Shown one piece after another: positions 4,868 to 11,219 of a DNA stretch of 11,219 nucleotides. The stretch's first letter is position 1; each line of letters starts with the position of its first letter. The position numbers and the translations under genes are program-made. The DNA is from Chloroflexota bacterium. GTDB taxonomy: Bacteria; Chloroflexota; Dormibacteria; Dormibacterales; Dormibacteraceae. Below the pieces are notes generated by a model. That model saw only the letters and a list, made by a program, of their open reading frames with translations, was not told the DNA's origin and did no database searches. The stretch lies in assembly GCA_005880525.1 (NCBI GenBank), contig VBFW01000094.1, positions 1 through 11,219 on the forward strand. The letters are read 5' to 3'.

Positions 4868-6106
4868 ATGGCCAAGCAGAGGGTGGTGATCGTCGGCGGT
4901 GGCAGCGGCGGTGACGCCGCCGCCTTCATGCTGCGCAAGAAGGGCTTCGACGGCGAGGTGACGATCCTCAGCGCTGACCAGGATCGACCTTACGACCGTC
5001 CCTATTTGTCCAAAGAGTTCCTGCGTGGCGAGGTCGATCTGCCCAAGGTGTACCTGCACGGCGAGGAGGACTACTCGGGGCAGGGCATCGAGCTGCGCTT
5101 GAACACGCGCGTCAGCGGCGGGTCACTGCAGCAACGCAGGCTTGAGCTCGAGTCCGGCGACAACGTTGAATTCGACGTGCTCGTGCTATCGCTCGGCGGC
5201 ACGCCGCGGTGGCTGCCGAGCGTGCCTCACGCGGCGAACGTCTTCACGCTTCGCACGCTGCGCGACAGCGACGCCATCAAGCAAGCGCTGCAGGCAAGCA
5301 AGCGGCTGCTGCTGGTCGGGGCGGGCTTCATCGGTGCCGAGGTCGGCGCCTCGGCTCGCTCGCTGGGCAAAGAGGTGTTGATGGTGGAAGCCGCACAGGT
5401 GCCGCTGTCCCGCGCGCTCGGCGACGAGGTCGGGCGCGTGTATGCCTCGATCCACCGCGACCACGGCGTCGACGTGCGCACCGGCACGCAGGTGGAGGAC
5501 TGGCACCTCAAAGGCGACCGCGTGACCGACGTCTCCTTGACCGACGGCAAGCGGGAAGAGGTCGACATGGTGCTCCTGGCGGTCGGAATCGACCCCAACC
5601 TCGACCTGCCCAAGGCGCTGAACCTTCCCATCGAAGGCCCTGGCGTTCGGGCCGATGAGGCCTTGAAGGCCGCGGAAAACGTCTACGTCGCCGGCGACAT
5701 CGCCTTCCACCACCATCCGCTCCTCGGCCGCGCGATCCGCGTCGAGCACTGGGAGGTCGCCAAGGGCCAGGGCCGCGGCATCGCCACCTCGATCGCGGCA
5801 GGCAAAAGCACTCCGTACGCCAAGGTCCCTTATTTCTGGTCCGACCAGTACGACGTCAGCCTCGAGTACCGCGGCAACGCATCGGGCGAGGACCAGGCGG
5901 TGTGGCGCGGCGACCGCGACGGCCTCCATTTCTCGGTGTTCTATCTGCGCGACGGCATGGTCGATGCGGTGCTCTCCATGAATGACAAAGAGGGCGGAGA
6001 GGCCGGCGCGAAGCTCATCGAAAGCCGGCACAAGGTCGACGCGAAAGCGCTGAGCGACAGCAAGGTCGACCTCGCCCAGCTGGCGCCGACGGGGAAGCCT
6101 AGCTAG
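4868..6106 (+). CDS. FAD/NAD(P)-dependent ferredoxin-reductase-like oxidoreductase
   Basis: A 412-residue flavoprotein of the pyridine nucleotide-disulfide oxidoreductase fold. The FAD-binding Rossmann motif is at residues 8-15 (VGGGSGGD), followed by RPYDRPYLSKEFL, the NAD(P)-binding motif GAGFIGAEVG at about 150-160 and the second FAD motif VYVAGDIA at about 272-279. After HHHPLLGRAIRVEHWEVAKGQG comes a reductase C-terminal domain (YFWSDQYDVSLEYRG). This order matches BphA4/rubredoxin-reductase/AIF-type enzymes that pass electrons from NAD(P)H to a ferredoxin, rubredoxin or Rieske protein. I see no cysteine in the protein, so it is not a disulfide reductase, and there is no Rieske domain. 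The electron acceptor is not encoded in this window. It lies 51 bases after ilvE on the same strand, and its stop overlaps the stop of the convergent gene by 4 bases. Confidence 0.9.
   Translation: MAKQRVVIVGGGSGGDAAAFMLRKKGFDGEVTILSADQDRPYDRPYLSKEFLRGEVDLPKVYLHGEEDYSGQGIELRLNTRVSGGSLQQRRLELESGDNVEFDVLVLSLGGTPRWLPSVPHAANVFTLRTLRDSDAIKQALQASKRLLLVGAGFIGAEVGASARSLGKEVLMVEAAQVPLSRALGDEVGRVYASIHRDHGVDVRTGTQVEDWHLKGDRVTDVSLTDGKREEVDMVLLAVGIDPNLDLPKALNLPIEGPGVRADEALKAAENVYVAGDIAFHHHPLLGRAIRVEHWEVAKGQGRGIATSIAAGKSTPYAKVPYFWSDQYDVSLEYRGNASGEDQAVWRGDRDGLHFSVFYLRDGMVDAVLSMNDKEGGEAGAKLIESRHKVDAKALSDSKVDLAQLAPTGKPS
6103..6106. other. Shared CTAG holding both stop codons of convergent genes
   Basis: The palindrome CTAG contains the TAG of the plus-strand reductase (6104-6106) and the TAG of the minus-strand synthetase/acetyltransferase (plus-strand 6103-6105). 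The genes meet tail to tail with a 4-base overlap, leaving no space for a terminator; each transcript must end inside the other gene. Confidence 0.9.
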
Positions 6107-8796
6107 GCCGGCACGGGCTCGACGCGGACCCGCGCGTCGACGATCACGGCTCCGTGCTCGTTCACAACGACCGGGTTGAAGTCGACGTCGGCGATCTCCG
6201 AGTGCGCGTCGGCCAGCGCCGCGACGCGCATCAGAACGTCCTCGAGGGCACCGACGTTCACGGGCGTCGCGCCTCGGTAGCCGTCGAGCAGCGGATACGT
6301 CGCCAGCGAGCGGATCATCGTGGCCGCGTCGGTGCGGCCGAGCGGCGTCAGGCGCACCTGCGCGTCCTTCATCAGCTCCGCCTGGCGCCCCGCCGCGCCG
6401 ACGGCAACGACCGGCCCGAAGTGGCGGTCCTGGACGACGCCCACGAGCATCTCGACTCCGGCCGGCGCCATGCGCTGGACCATGAACGCCTGGACCTTCT
6501 GGCCGATCGCCGCCATGCGCTGCGCGATGTCCTTCGCCGCCGCCTCGACCTCGTGCGAACCCTCCAGGTCGAGGCGCACCGCGCCCGCATCCGACTTGCG
6601 GATGAGCCCGGCGACCAGCCCCTTCAACGCCACCTTGCCGCCGAGCTTCTTGGCCGCGTCGCCAGCATCGTGCGGTGTGGCAACGAGCACTGACTCGGCC
6701 GGCGCGAGCCCGTAGCAGGCGAGCAGAGCCGTCACCGCCGCGGGCGGCAGCCAGCCTGGACCCTGCGCCAGGGTCGCGGACAGAACGGCCGCGGCGCGAT
6801 GCGCGTCGACACCCTCCAGCGGTGGCGCGGGCTCCGACGGCGATTGGCGCCAGGAGGCATATCGATGCGCATGGCCCAGCGCGCGGGCCGCGTCCTCCGG
6901 AAACGGGTAGGTGGGGATGCGGAGCGCGCCGGATCGCAGCAGGCTGGGCGCATCGGGCACTGACATGAACACGGCCACCATCGGTATGGCCTTGGGCAGC
7001 GAGGCCGCGGCGTCCATCACTCCGCGCGCAGCGTCCTCCGCGTTGCTGCCCACCTGCGGCGTGTAGATGATGATCAGCGCGTCCACGTCCTTCGATCCCG
7101 CGAGCGCGGTGATCGCCCGCCGGAATTCATCAGCCGAGGCCTGTGCGAGAAGCGTCACGGGGTTGTGCACGAGCGCCGTCGACGGCACGAGGCCGGCCAG
7201 CGCGGCCTTCACCTCCTCCTGCAGCTCGGGGACCTTGAGTCCTCGAAACTCGCAGGAGTCGGCGCACAGGACGCCCGGCCCGCCCGCGTTGGTGATGATT
7301 CCCACGCGGTTGCCGGCGGGCAGCGGCTGATCGCTCAGCACCTGCGCGGTTCCGAATAATTCCGCCAGCGTCGCCGTGCGGATGATGCCTGCCTGCTGGA
7401 ACAGCGCGTCCTCGCTGACGCTCGAGGTCGCGAGCCGGATCGCGGACGGTCGCACGACGACGCCTGAGTGTGAGGTGGTCGCCGCGCGTGCGCCTGCGGC
7501 TGACCTGCCGCCTTTGACCGCGAGGATCGGCATCGTTCGGGCCGCACGCCGCGCGACGTGCGAGAACTCGCGCGGGTCGCCGAACGTCTCGAGATAGAGC
7601 ATCACGAGGTTCGTGTCGGGATCCGCTTCCCAGTACTGCACCAGGTCGGTGGCGGAGATGTCCGCGTTGTTCCCCGACGACACGAATGACGAGAACCCGG
7701 TGCCCTGCGCGCGCGCCAGGTCGAGGATCGCGGCGCCGAGGCTGCCGCTCTGGGAGAGGAATCCGATCCTGCCCGGCAGCGGCAGGGTCGGGATGACGCT
7801 GGCGTTGAGGCTCACCTCGCGCGACGTGTTCAGAACGCCCGAGCAGTTGGGGCCGACGAGGCGCATGCCGGAGCGCCGGCAGATCTCCATCAGCTGCCGC
7901 TGGTACTCGAGTCCTTCAGCCCCAGCCTCGGCGAAGCCGGGCGAGACGACAACCAGCGCGTGCACGCCTTTGGCGGCGCAATCCTCGGCGGCCTGGACCG
8001 CCTCGGCCGGCTGGCTGGTGATCACCGCCGCGTCCACCTCGCCCGGCACGTCCTTCACCGATGTGTACGCGGGATAGCCCTCGACTGCGGCGCCGGTGCC
8101 GTTGACCAGGTGCAGGCGGCCCCTGAAGCCGCCGTTGACGATGTTGCGCAGCACGACGCCGCCCGCTGTCGGGCCCTCGAGCGGGCTGCCGATGATGGCC
8201 AGCGAGCGCGGGGCCAGGAATCGCTTGACCGCCGCTTGCGCTGACAGCGCGTGCCTGCGCTCGAAGTGCATGCCTGCCTCTTCGCTCAGAGCGGTCGGCA
8301 TCTCGGCGTGGATCTCGCCAGGCTCCGAGCGCAGCCGTAGCGGGAAGCCGCTCTCGCGCAGCATGTCGAGCATGCGGTGGTTGTCCGCCTTGACCACCGC
8401 CTCGAACACCTCGATGCCGCCGCGCGCCGCGGCGTCCGCGAGCTGGGCGAACAGCAGCAGCCCAAGGCCCCGGCCCTGGAAATCGTCGGCGATGGCGATG
8501 CCCATCTCGGCGCGCCGGCCGCCGGTGACGATGTACACCGCGTGGGCGACTATGAGGTTGCCCGAGCTCGCCACCAGGCCGAACTGCGACTCGTAGTTCG
8601 AGATCACCAGGCGCTTGGCGACCTCCGCCACGTCCTGCGGCGCGGCAAAGAAGCGAAATGCGAGCGACGAAGGCGACAGGCCGCCGTAGAACGACGTCAA
8701 CGCGGCCTCGTCATGGGCCTCCACCGGCCGCACGGCGACCGTCGAGCCATCTTTGAGGACGAGCGTCGAGTCGGGCGCGGGCGGGGCTGCGCTCAC
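6103..8796 (-). CDS. GNAT acetyltransferase fused to NDP-forming acyl-CoA synthetase (protein lysine acetyltransferase type)
   Basis: An 897-residue fusion. Residues 10-165 are a GNAT domain with the acetyl-CoA-binding loop QGRGLG (107-112). Residues 190-320 form a CoA-binding domain ending GPNCSGV (315-321). The succinyl-CoA-ligase-like part has SQSGSLGAA (348-356), KGGRSAAGARAATTSHSG (428-444) and TNAGGPGVL (502-510). A C-terminal ATP-grasp half (about 680-895) has VALKGLVAG, RKSDAGAVRLDL, HFGPVVAVG and DVDFNPVVVNE. This matches large protein acetyltransferases that regulate acetyl-CoA synthetase, but with GNAT first, the reverse of enterobacterial Pat and the order reported from Streptomyces. 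His443 in the SHSG motif is the residue phosphorylated in ADP-forming acetyl-CoA synthetases, so the synthetase half may be active. The GTG start (8796) is preceded by TAATCT, 9 bases away. It lies 63 bases after the lactate permease on the same strand. Confidence 0.9.
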   Translation of the reverse strand: MSAAPPAPDSTLVLKDGSTVAVRPVEAHDEAALTSFYGGLSPSSLAFRFFAAPQDVAEVAKRLVISNYESQFGLVASSGNLIVAHAVYIVTGGRRAEMGIAIADDFQGRGLGLLLFAQLADAAARGGIEVFEAVVKADNHRMLDMLRESGFPLRLRSEPGEIHAEMPTALSEEAGMHFERRHALSAQAAVKRFLAPRSLAIIGSPLEGPTAGGVVLRNIVNGGFRGRLHLVNGTGAAVEGYPAYTSVKDVPGEVDAAVITSQPAEAVQAAEDCAAKGVHALVVVSPGFAEAGAEGLEYQRQLMEICRRSGMRLVGPNCSGVLNTSREVSLNASVIPTLPLPGRIGFLSQSGSLGAAILDLARAQGTGFSSFVSSGNNADISATDLVQYWEADPDTNLVMLYLETFGDPREFSHVARRAARTMPILAVKGGRSAAGARAATTSHSGVVVRPSAIRLATSSVSEDALFQQAGIIRTATLAELFGTAQVLSDQPLPAGNRVGIITNAGGPGVLCADSCEFRGLKVPELQEEVKAALAGLVPSTALVHNPVTLLAQASADEFRRAITALAGSKDVDALIIIYTPQVGSNAEDAARGVMDAAASLPKAIPMVAVFMSVPDAPSLLRSGALRIPTYPFPEDAARALGHAHRYASWRQSPSEPAPPLEGVDAHRAAAVLSATLAQGPGWLPPAAVTALLACYGLAPAESVLVATPHDAGDAAKKLGGKVALKGLVAGLIRKSDAGAVRLDLEGSHEVEAAAKDIAQRMAAIGQKVQAFMVQRMAPAGVEMLVGVVQDRHFGPVVAVGAAGRQAELMKDAQVRLTPLGRTDAATMIRSLATYPLLDGYRGATPVNVGALEDVLMRVAALADAHSEIADVDFNPVVVNEHGAVIVDARVRVEPVPA

Positions 8797-8805
8797 GGTG
8801 AGCGC

Positions 8806-8811
8806 AGATTA
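8806..8811 (-). promoter_or_regulatory. Possible -10 element for a near-leaderless start
   Basis: On the minus strand TAATCT fits TANNNT and ends 9 bases before the GTG at 8796, placing the likely transcription start within a few bases of the start codon. No Shine-Dalgarno sequence is present. It suggests the fusion gene has its own promoter in addition to any read-through from the permease gene. Confidence 0.35.
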
Positions 8812-8850
8812 CAGGCGAAGCCGCCCGCGATCCCCGGTTAGCGCATTACG

Positions 8851-8869
8851 GTCGCCGCCCTACGGCGAC
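8851..8869. repeat. Inverted repeat around the lactate permease stop codon
   Basis: GTCGCCG (8851-8857) and CGGCGAC (8863-8869) form a perfect 7-bp stem; the 5-base loop contains the permease stop codon (8860-8862). No T-tract follows on the minus strand, so a terminator is unlikely on sequence alone; it could stabilise the 3' end or weakly separate the permease gene from the next. Confidence 0.4.
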
Positions 8870-10746
8870 GGGATTATTCCAGGCAGCACGTAAGCCTCGA
8901 TCATGGCCACGATCCCGACCAGGGTCGTGAGGATGAGGCTGTATTTGATGACGCGCGCGAAGATCGCGCCCTCGGCGCCGACCTTGTTGACCCCGGCCGC
9001 ACCAACCGACAGGTTCTGAGGGCTGATCATCTTGCCCATCACGCCGCCGGACGAGTTCGTGCCGGCGGTGAGGATGGGGCTCACGTTCCCGAGCTGCTGC
9101 GCGGTCTGGGCCTGCAGCGGCCCGAACAGCGTGTTGGACGACGTGTCGCTGCCGGTGAGGAACACGCCGAGCCAGCCGAGGAAGGCCGCCACGAAGGGGA
9201 AGACGAATCCTGTCTTCGAGAAGGCGATGGCGAGGCTTGACGTCATGCCAGAGAAGTTCATGAGATACGCGATCGAGAGGATGAACGCGATGGTCACGAT
9301 GGGCAGCGCGAGCTGGCGCAGGGTCTGCGCGTACACCTTGAAGAAGTTCACGCGCCGTCTCCTGACCACCATCACCAGCCACGCGACGATGCAGGCGTAG
9401 AAGACAAGCGAGCCTGCGGCCGCGAGGAAGTTCCAGTCGAACGGGTTCAGGTACGCGGTCGGCTTGGACACGATCGGCTTCTCGCGCTCGACCAGTGAGA
9501 CCGGCGCGCCCTTGGCGTTGGTCGTGTAGGTGCCCGGCCAGAAGAAGTTCCAGTCAGGGAACTTGAAGGCCTGGCGATCGGCGGTCGCCGTCGGTCCGAA
9601 CCACGGCGTCGGACAGAGCTTGAACGCAGGCGTGCCGCATTTGAGGTCGGCGGTGAGGTTCGTCGGCGTCGTCAGCTTGGTGAGGCCGGGCAGGTTGCCC
9701 ATCTGGCCGATCAGGATCACGACCACCAGCACGACGTACATGAAGTAGGCCGCCAACGGGCTCGCAGGCTTTTGCGCTGGGGCTCGCGTCGCCGCGGCCT
9801 CACCGGGGAGGTCCGAGGACGCGCCCATCACGGGACGCGGCTGGGCCATCGGCGCCGCCGTGGCGGGCTCATCCTTGAAGCGGAAGGTCTGCGCCGGCTT
9901 CCAGACCCGAAGCAGCAGTGCGAGGCAGCCCATGGAAACGAGCGCCGCCAGGATGTCGGTGAGCTCCGGTCCGACGTAGTTGGAGATGAGGAACTGGACG
10001 ATCGCGAATGAGACTCCTGTCAGCAGCACCGCCGGCAGGATCTCGCGCATCCGGCGCCAGCCCGCCAGCACGACGATCAGGTAGGCCGGGATCAGGATCG
10101 AGAACAACGGCAGCTGGCGGCCGACCATCGCCGACAGCGCTCGCGTGGTGCTCGCGGCGTCGGTGTGGCCGAGGATCGGCGCCACCAGGCCGCCCAGAGT
10201 GGTGATGGGGATGCCGATGGATCCGAAAGCGACAGGCGCTGTGTTCGCCAGCAGCGCCAGCACCGCTGCGGTCACGGGCTCGAAGCCGAGGCTCGCCATG
10301 ATCGAAGCGGTGATCGCCACCGGCGCGCCAAATCCGGCGATGCCCTCGAGCAGGGCGCCGAAGCTGAACGCGACCAGAAGCGTCTGCAGCCGGCGGTCTT
10401 CGGTGAGCCGCGTCAGCGACTGCTTGATGGCTTCGAAGTCACCGCTGGCGACTGTGAGGTTATGGAAGAAGATGGCGTTGAGGACGATCCAGGAGATCGG
10501 CCACAGGCCGAAGGCCATGCCCTCGGTGGCGGCGCCGACAGTGATGCCGAGCGGCATGCCCCACACGAGCCAGCCCAGCACCGCGGCCGTGAGCATGGCC
10601 GTGATGGCGCAGATCCACGCGGGCAGGCGCAGCACAGCCAGCATGACGAAGAGGACGTAGAGAGGAAGACCGGCCACCAGGGCCGAAAGCAGCAGGCTGT
10701 CGCCAACAGGCTGGTACGCCTGTTGGAAAGTGAGCAATATGCCCAT
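8860..10746 (-). CDS. lldP: L-lactate permease, LctP/LldP family
   Basis: A 628-residue polytopic inner-membrane transporter of the lactate permease family, which moves lactate (and in relatives glycolate) with protons. Family motifs are EGIAGFGAPVAIT (134-146), LANTAPVAFGSIGIP (166-180), GWLGVFLTGSDTSSN (524-538), and SSGGVMGKMISPQ (565-577). I count about 12-14 hydrophobic segments. Two regions make it longer than the roughly 550 residues of E. coli LldP: a Pro/Ala-rich linker at about 283-330, and a polar loop at about 352-440 with two cysteines (370, 378) and many aromatic residues, probably external. ATG 10746 is preceded by GGGGGTGAT at a 5-base distance. The twin palindromes upstream suggest GntR-family control. 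The acetyltransferase/synthetase gene follows 63 bases downstream. Confidence 0.93.
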   Translation of the reverse strand: MGILLTFQQAYQPVGDSLLLSALVAGLPLYVLFVMLAVLRLPAWICAITAMLTAAVLGWLVWGMPLGITVGAATEGMAFGLWPISWIVLNAIFFHNLTVASGDFEAIKQSLTRLTEDRRLQTLLVAFSFGALLEGIAGFGAPVAITASIMASLGFEPVTAAVLALLANTAPVAFGSIGIPITTLGGLVAPILGHTDAASTTRALSAMVGRQLPLFSILIPAYLIVVLAGWRRMREILPAVLLTGVSFAIVQFLISNYVGPELTDILAALVSMGCLALLLRVWKPAQTFRFKDEPATAAPMAQPRPVMGASSDLPGEAAATRAPAQKPASPLAAYFMYVVLVVVILIGQMGNLPGLTKLTTPTNLTADLKCGTPAFKLCPTPWFGPTATADRQAFKFPDWNFFWPGTYTTNAKGAPVSLVEREKPIVSKPTAYLNPFDWNFLAAAGSLVFYACIVAWLVMVVRRRRVNFFKVYAQTLRQLALPIVTIAFILSIAYLMNFSGMTSSLAIAFSKTGFVFPFVAAFLGWLGVFLTGSDTSSNTLFGPLQAQTAQQLGNVSPILTAGTNSSGGVMGKMISPQNLSVGAAGVNKVGAEGAIFARVIKYSLILTTLVGIVAMIEAYVLPGIIPSP

Positions 10747-10751
10747 ATCCC

Positions 10752-10760
10752 ATCACCCCC
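10752..10760 (-). promoter_or_regulatory. Extended ribosome binding site of the lactate permease gene
   Basis: On the minus strand GGGGGTGAT matches the extended anti-Shine-Dalgarno partner GGAGGTGAT at eight of nine bases and ends 5 bases before ATG 10746, supporting that start. Confidence 0.6.
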
Positions 10761-10789
10761 GCAAACCGACTAAACCGCAGCTACCCTCA

Positions 10790-10818
10790 ATTCAAGATCA
10801 GCGGCGCGGTTTTTGCAA
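10790..10818 (-). promoter_or_regulatory. Possible promoter of the lactate permease gene
   Basis: On the minus strand TTGCAA (plus 10813-10818) and TTGAAT (plus 10790-10795) are separated by 17 bases, each matching four of six consensus positions. The start would fall near 10782, giving a leader of about 36 bases. Both palindromes would then lie upstream of the -35 box. Weak match; other promoters are possible. Confidence 0.3.
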
Positions 10819-10834
10819 CTTACGGAACCCTGCG

Positions 10835-10846
10835 TTTGTATACAGC
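10835..10846. promoter_or_regulatory. Operator-like palindrome 1 (promoter-proximal)
   Basis: TTTGTATACAGC contains the perfect 8-bp palindrome TGTATACA (10837-10844). Its first ten bases equal those of the second site. The GT-N-AC core is the signature of operators bound by the FadR subfamily of GntR regulators, several of which control lactate genes. It lies about 90 bases upstream of the permease ATG. Confidence 0.6.
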
Positions 10847-10863
10847 GGCGCGCTTCACGCGCC
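10847..10863. repeat. GC-rich inverted repeat between the two operators
   Basis: GGCGCG (10847-10852) and CGCGCC (10858-10863) form a perfect 6-bp stem with a 5-base loop. It follows the stop of the right-edge gene on the minus strand and might help end that transcript, though no T-tract follows. Confidence 0.35.
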
Positions 10864-10876
10864 CTCGAAACGCGCT

Positions 10877-10888
10877 TTTGTATACAAA
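10877..10888. promoter_or_regulatory. Operator-like palindrome 2 (promoter-distal)
   Basis: TTTGTATACAAA is a perfect 12-bp palindrome, 6 bases from the stop codon of the right-edge gene. Its centre is 42 bp from that of palindrome 1, four helical turns, so two dimers would bind on the same DNA face. It fits the GntR/FadR-family TNGTNNNACNA-like operator form. The regulator gene is not in the window. Confidence 0.65.
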
Positions 10889-10894
10889 CACTGG

Positions 10895-11219
10895 TTATCG
10901 GGGCAGCTCGGGCACCAGCCACGGGAGCGCCTCTCCCATCGGCCGCACCAGCGTCTCGTACTGGTGGGGCGTGATGAGATCGCTCGCCACCAGCGCCAGC
11001 GCAGAGCCGAAGGCGGCGTCCTCGGCCTTGTGGCCGATGTCGCCGTGCTCGGCCCTCCAGGAGACGAGGGCCTGCCCCGACTCCGTCATCCCGAACAGGG
11101 AGCTGCGCAGCGCGTCCCAGGCGGGGCCGCGGTCGTTCTGCTCGATCGCGTGGGTTGCAGCGCGTTCCGCCTCGTGGTACGCAGCGTGCCTTGTGCCGGC
11201 GGCGAAGTCGTCCCATCCC
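10895..11219 (-). CDS. Unidentified protein, C-terminal part (5' truncated by window edge)
   Basis: The minus-strand frame is open from the window edge to the TAA at 10895-10897, giving about 107 residues. It begins WDDFAAGTRHAAYHEAERAA and ends ITPHQYETLVRPMGEALPWLVPELPR. G/C at third positions is strong throughout. The sequence looks all-helical, soluble and mildly acidic, with no membrane segment and no motif I recognise. An internal ATG (11089) is not likely the start, because coding character continues upstream of it. It is upstream of and co-directional with the lactate permease gene but separated from it by about 150 bases holding the twin operators, so it is probably a separate unit. 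Function unknown. Confidence 0.65.
   Translation of the reverse strand, partial: GWDDFAAGTRHAAYHEAERAATHAIEQNDRGPAWDALRSSLFGMTESGQALVSWRAEHGDIGHKAEDAAFGSALALVASDLITPHQYETLVRPMGEALPWLVPELPR

Noticed and set aside
5186..6031. Long minus-strand ORF (281 codons) opposite the flavoprotein
   Set aside because: It is antisense to a gene with all conserved FAD/NAD motifs, and its own sequence shows no domain.

Overview
The window is GC-rich throughout, with strong G/C bias at third codon positions, GTG/TTG starts, and a mix of Shine-Dalgarno-led and apparently leaderless genes. Gene content (DUF2079 membrane protein, GNAT-first acetyltransferase/acyl-CoA synthetase fusion, LctP-type lactate permease, Rieske-less ferredoxin-reductase-like flavoprotein) suggests a soil-type high-GC terrabacterium such as Dormibacterota, Chloroflexota or Actinomycetota. 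That assignment is inference; no rRNA or other marker gene is present. I see no mobile element, CRISPR array, tRNA or rRNA.

Left part (1-3191): the 3' end of an MFS transporter gene, a 49-residue two-helix membrane protein, a poorly coding 0.4 kb stretch with ambiguous small ORFs, and then two neighbouring genes that each look internally deleted and frameshifted. The first is a nucleotidyltransferase-like gene (1128-1732) that has lost the segment which should carry its catalytic motif. The second is a DUF2079 membrane protein gene (1784-3191) that has lost part of its middle. Both flanks of each break still read as good family sequence, so these are recent deletions or sequence/assembly errors, not old decay.

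Middle part (3192-6106): a small membrane-anchored protein with a Lys/His/Ser-rich tail, a GTGGGG-type inverted-repeat cluster, a branched-chain aminotransferase gene (ilvE) whose GTG start sits 6 nt after a -10-like hexamer, and an FAD/NAD-dependent reductase gene with a clear GGAGGT ribosome site. The reductase gene meets the next gene tail to tail, both stop codons lying in one CTAG.

Right part (6103-11219, minus strand): transcription runs right to left through an unidentified gene cut by the window edge, an L-lactate permease (lctP/lldP family), and an 897-residue GNAT + NDP-forming acyl-CoA synthetase fusion of the protein lysine acetyltransferase type. Upstream of the permease are two TTTGTATACA palindromes exactly 42 bp apart, the form expected of a GntR/FadR-family regulator. 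A coherent reading is that lactate uptake is switched by a GntR-type regulator and that the adjacent acetyltransferase/acyl-CoA synthetase deals with the acyl-CoA or acetate arising from that carbon flow; the second half is inference from proximity.

I did not find a clearly new multi-gene system. The best leads are the twin operator, the fused acetyltransferase that keeps its phosphorylatable histidine, the paired deletions, and the competing GTGGGG hairpins.
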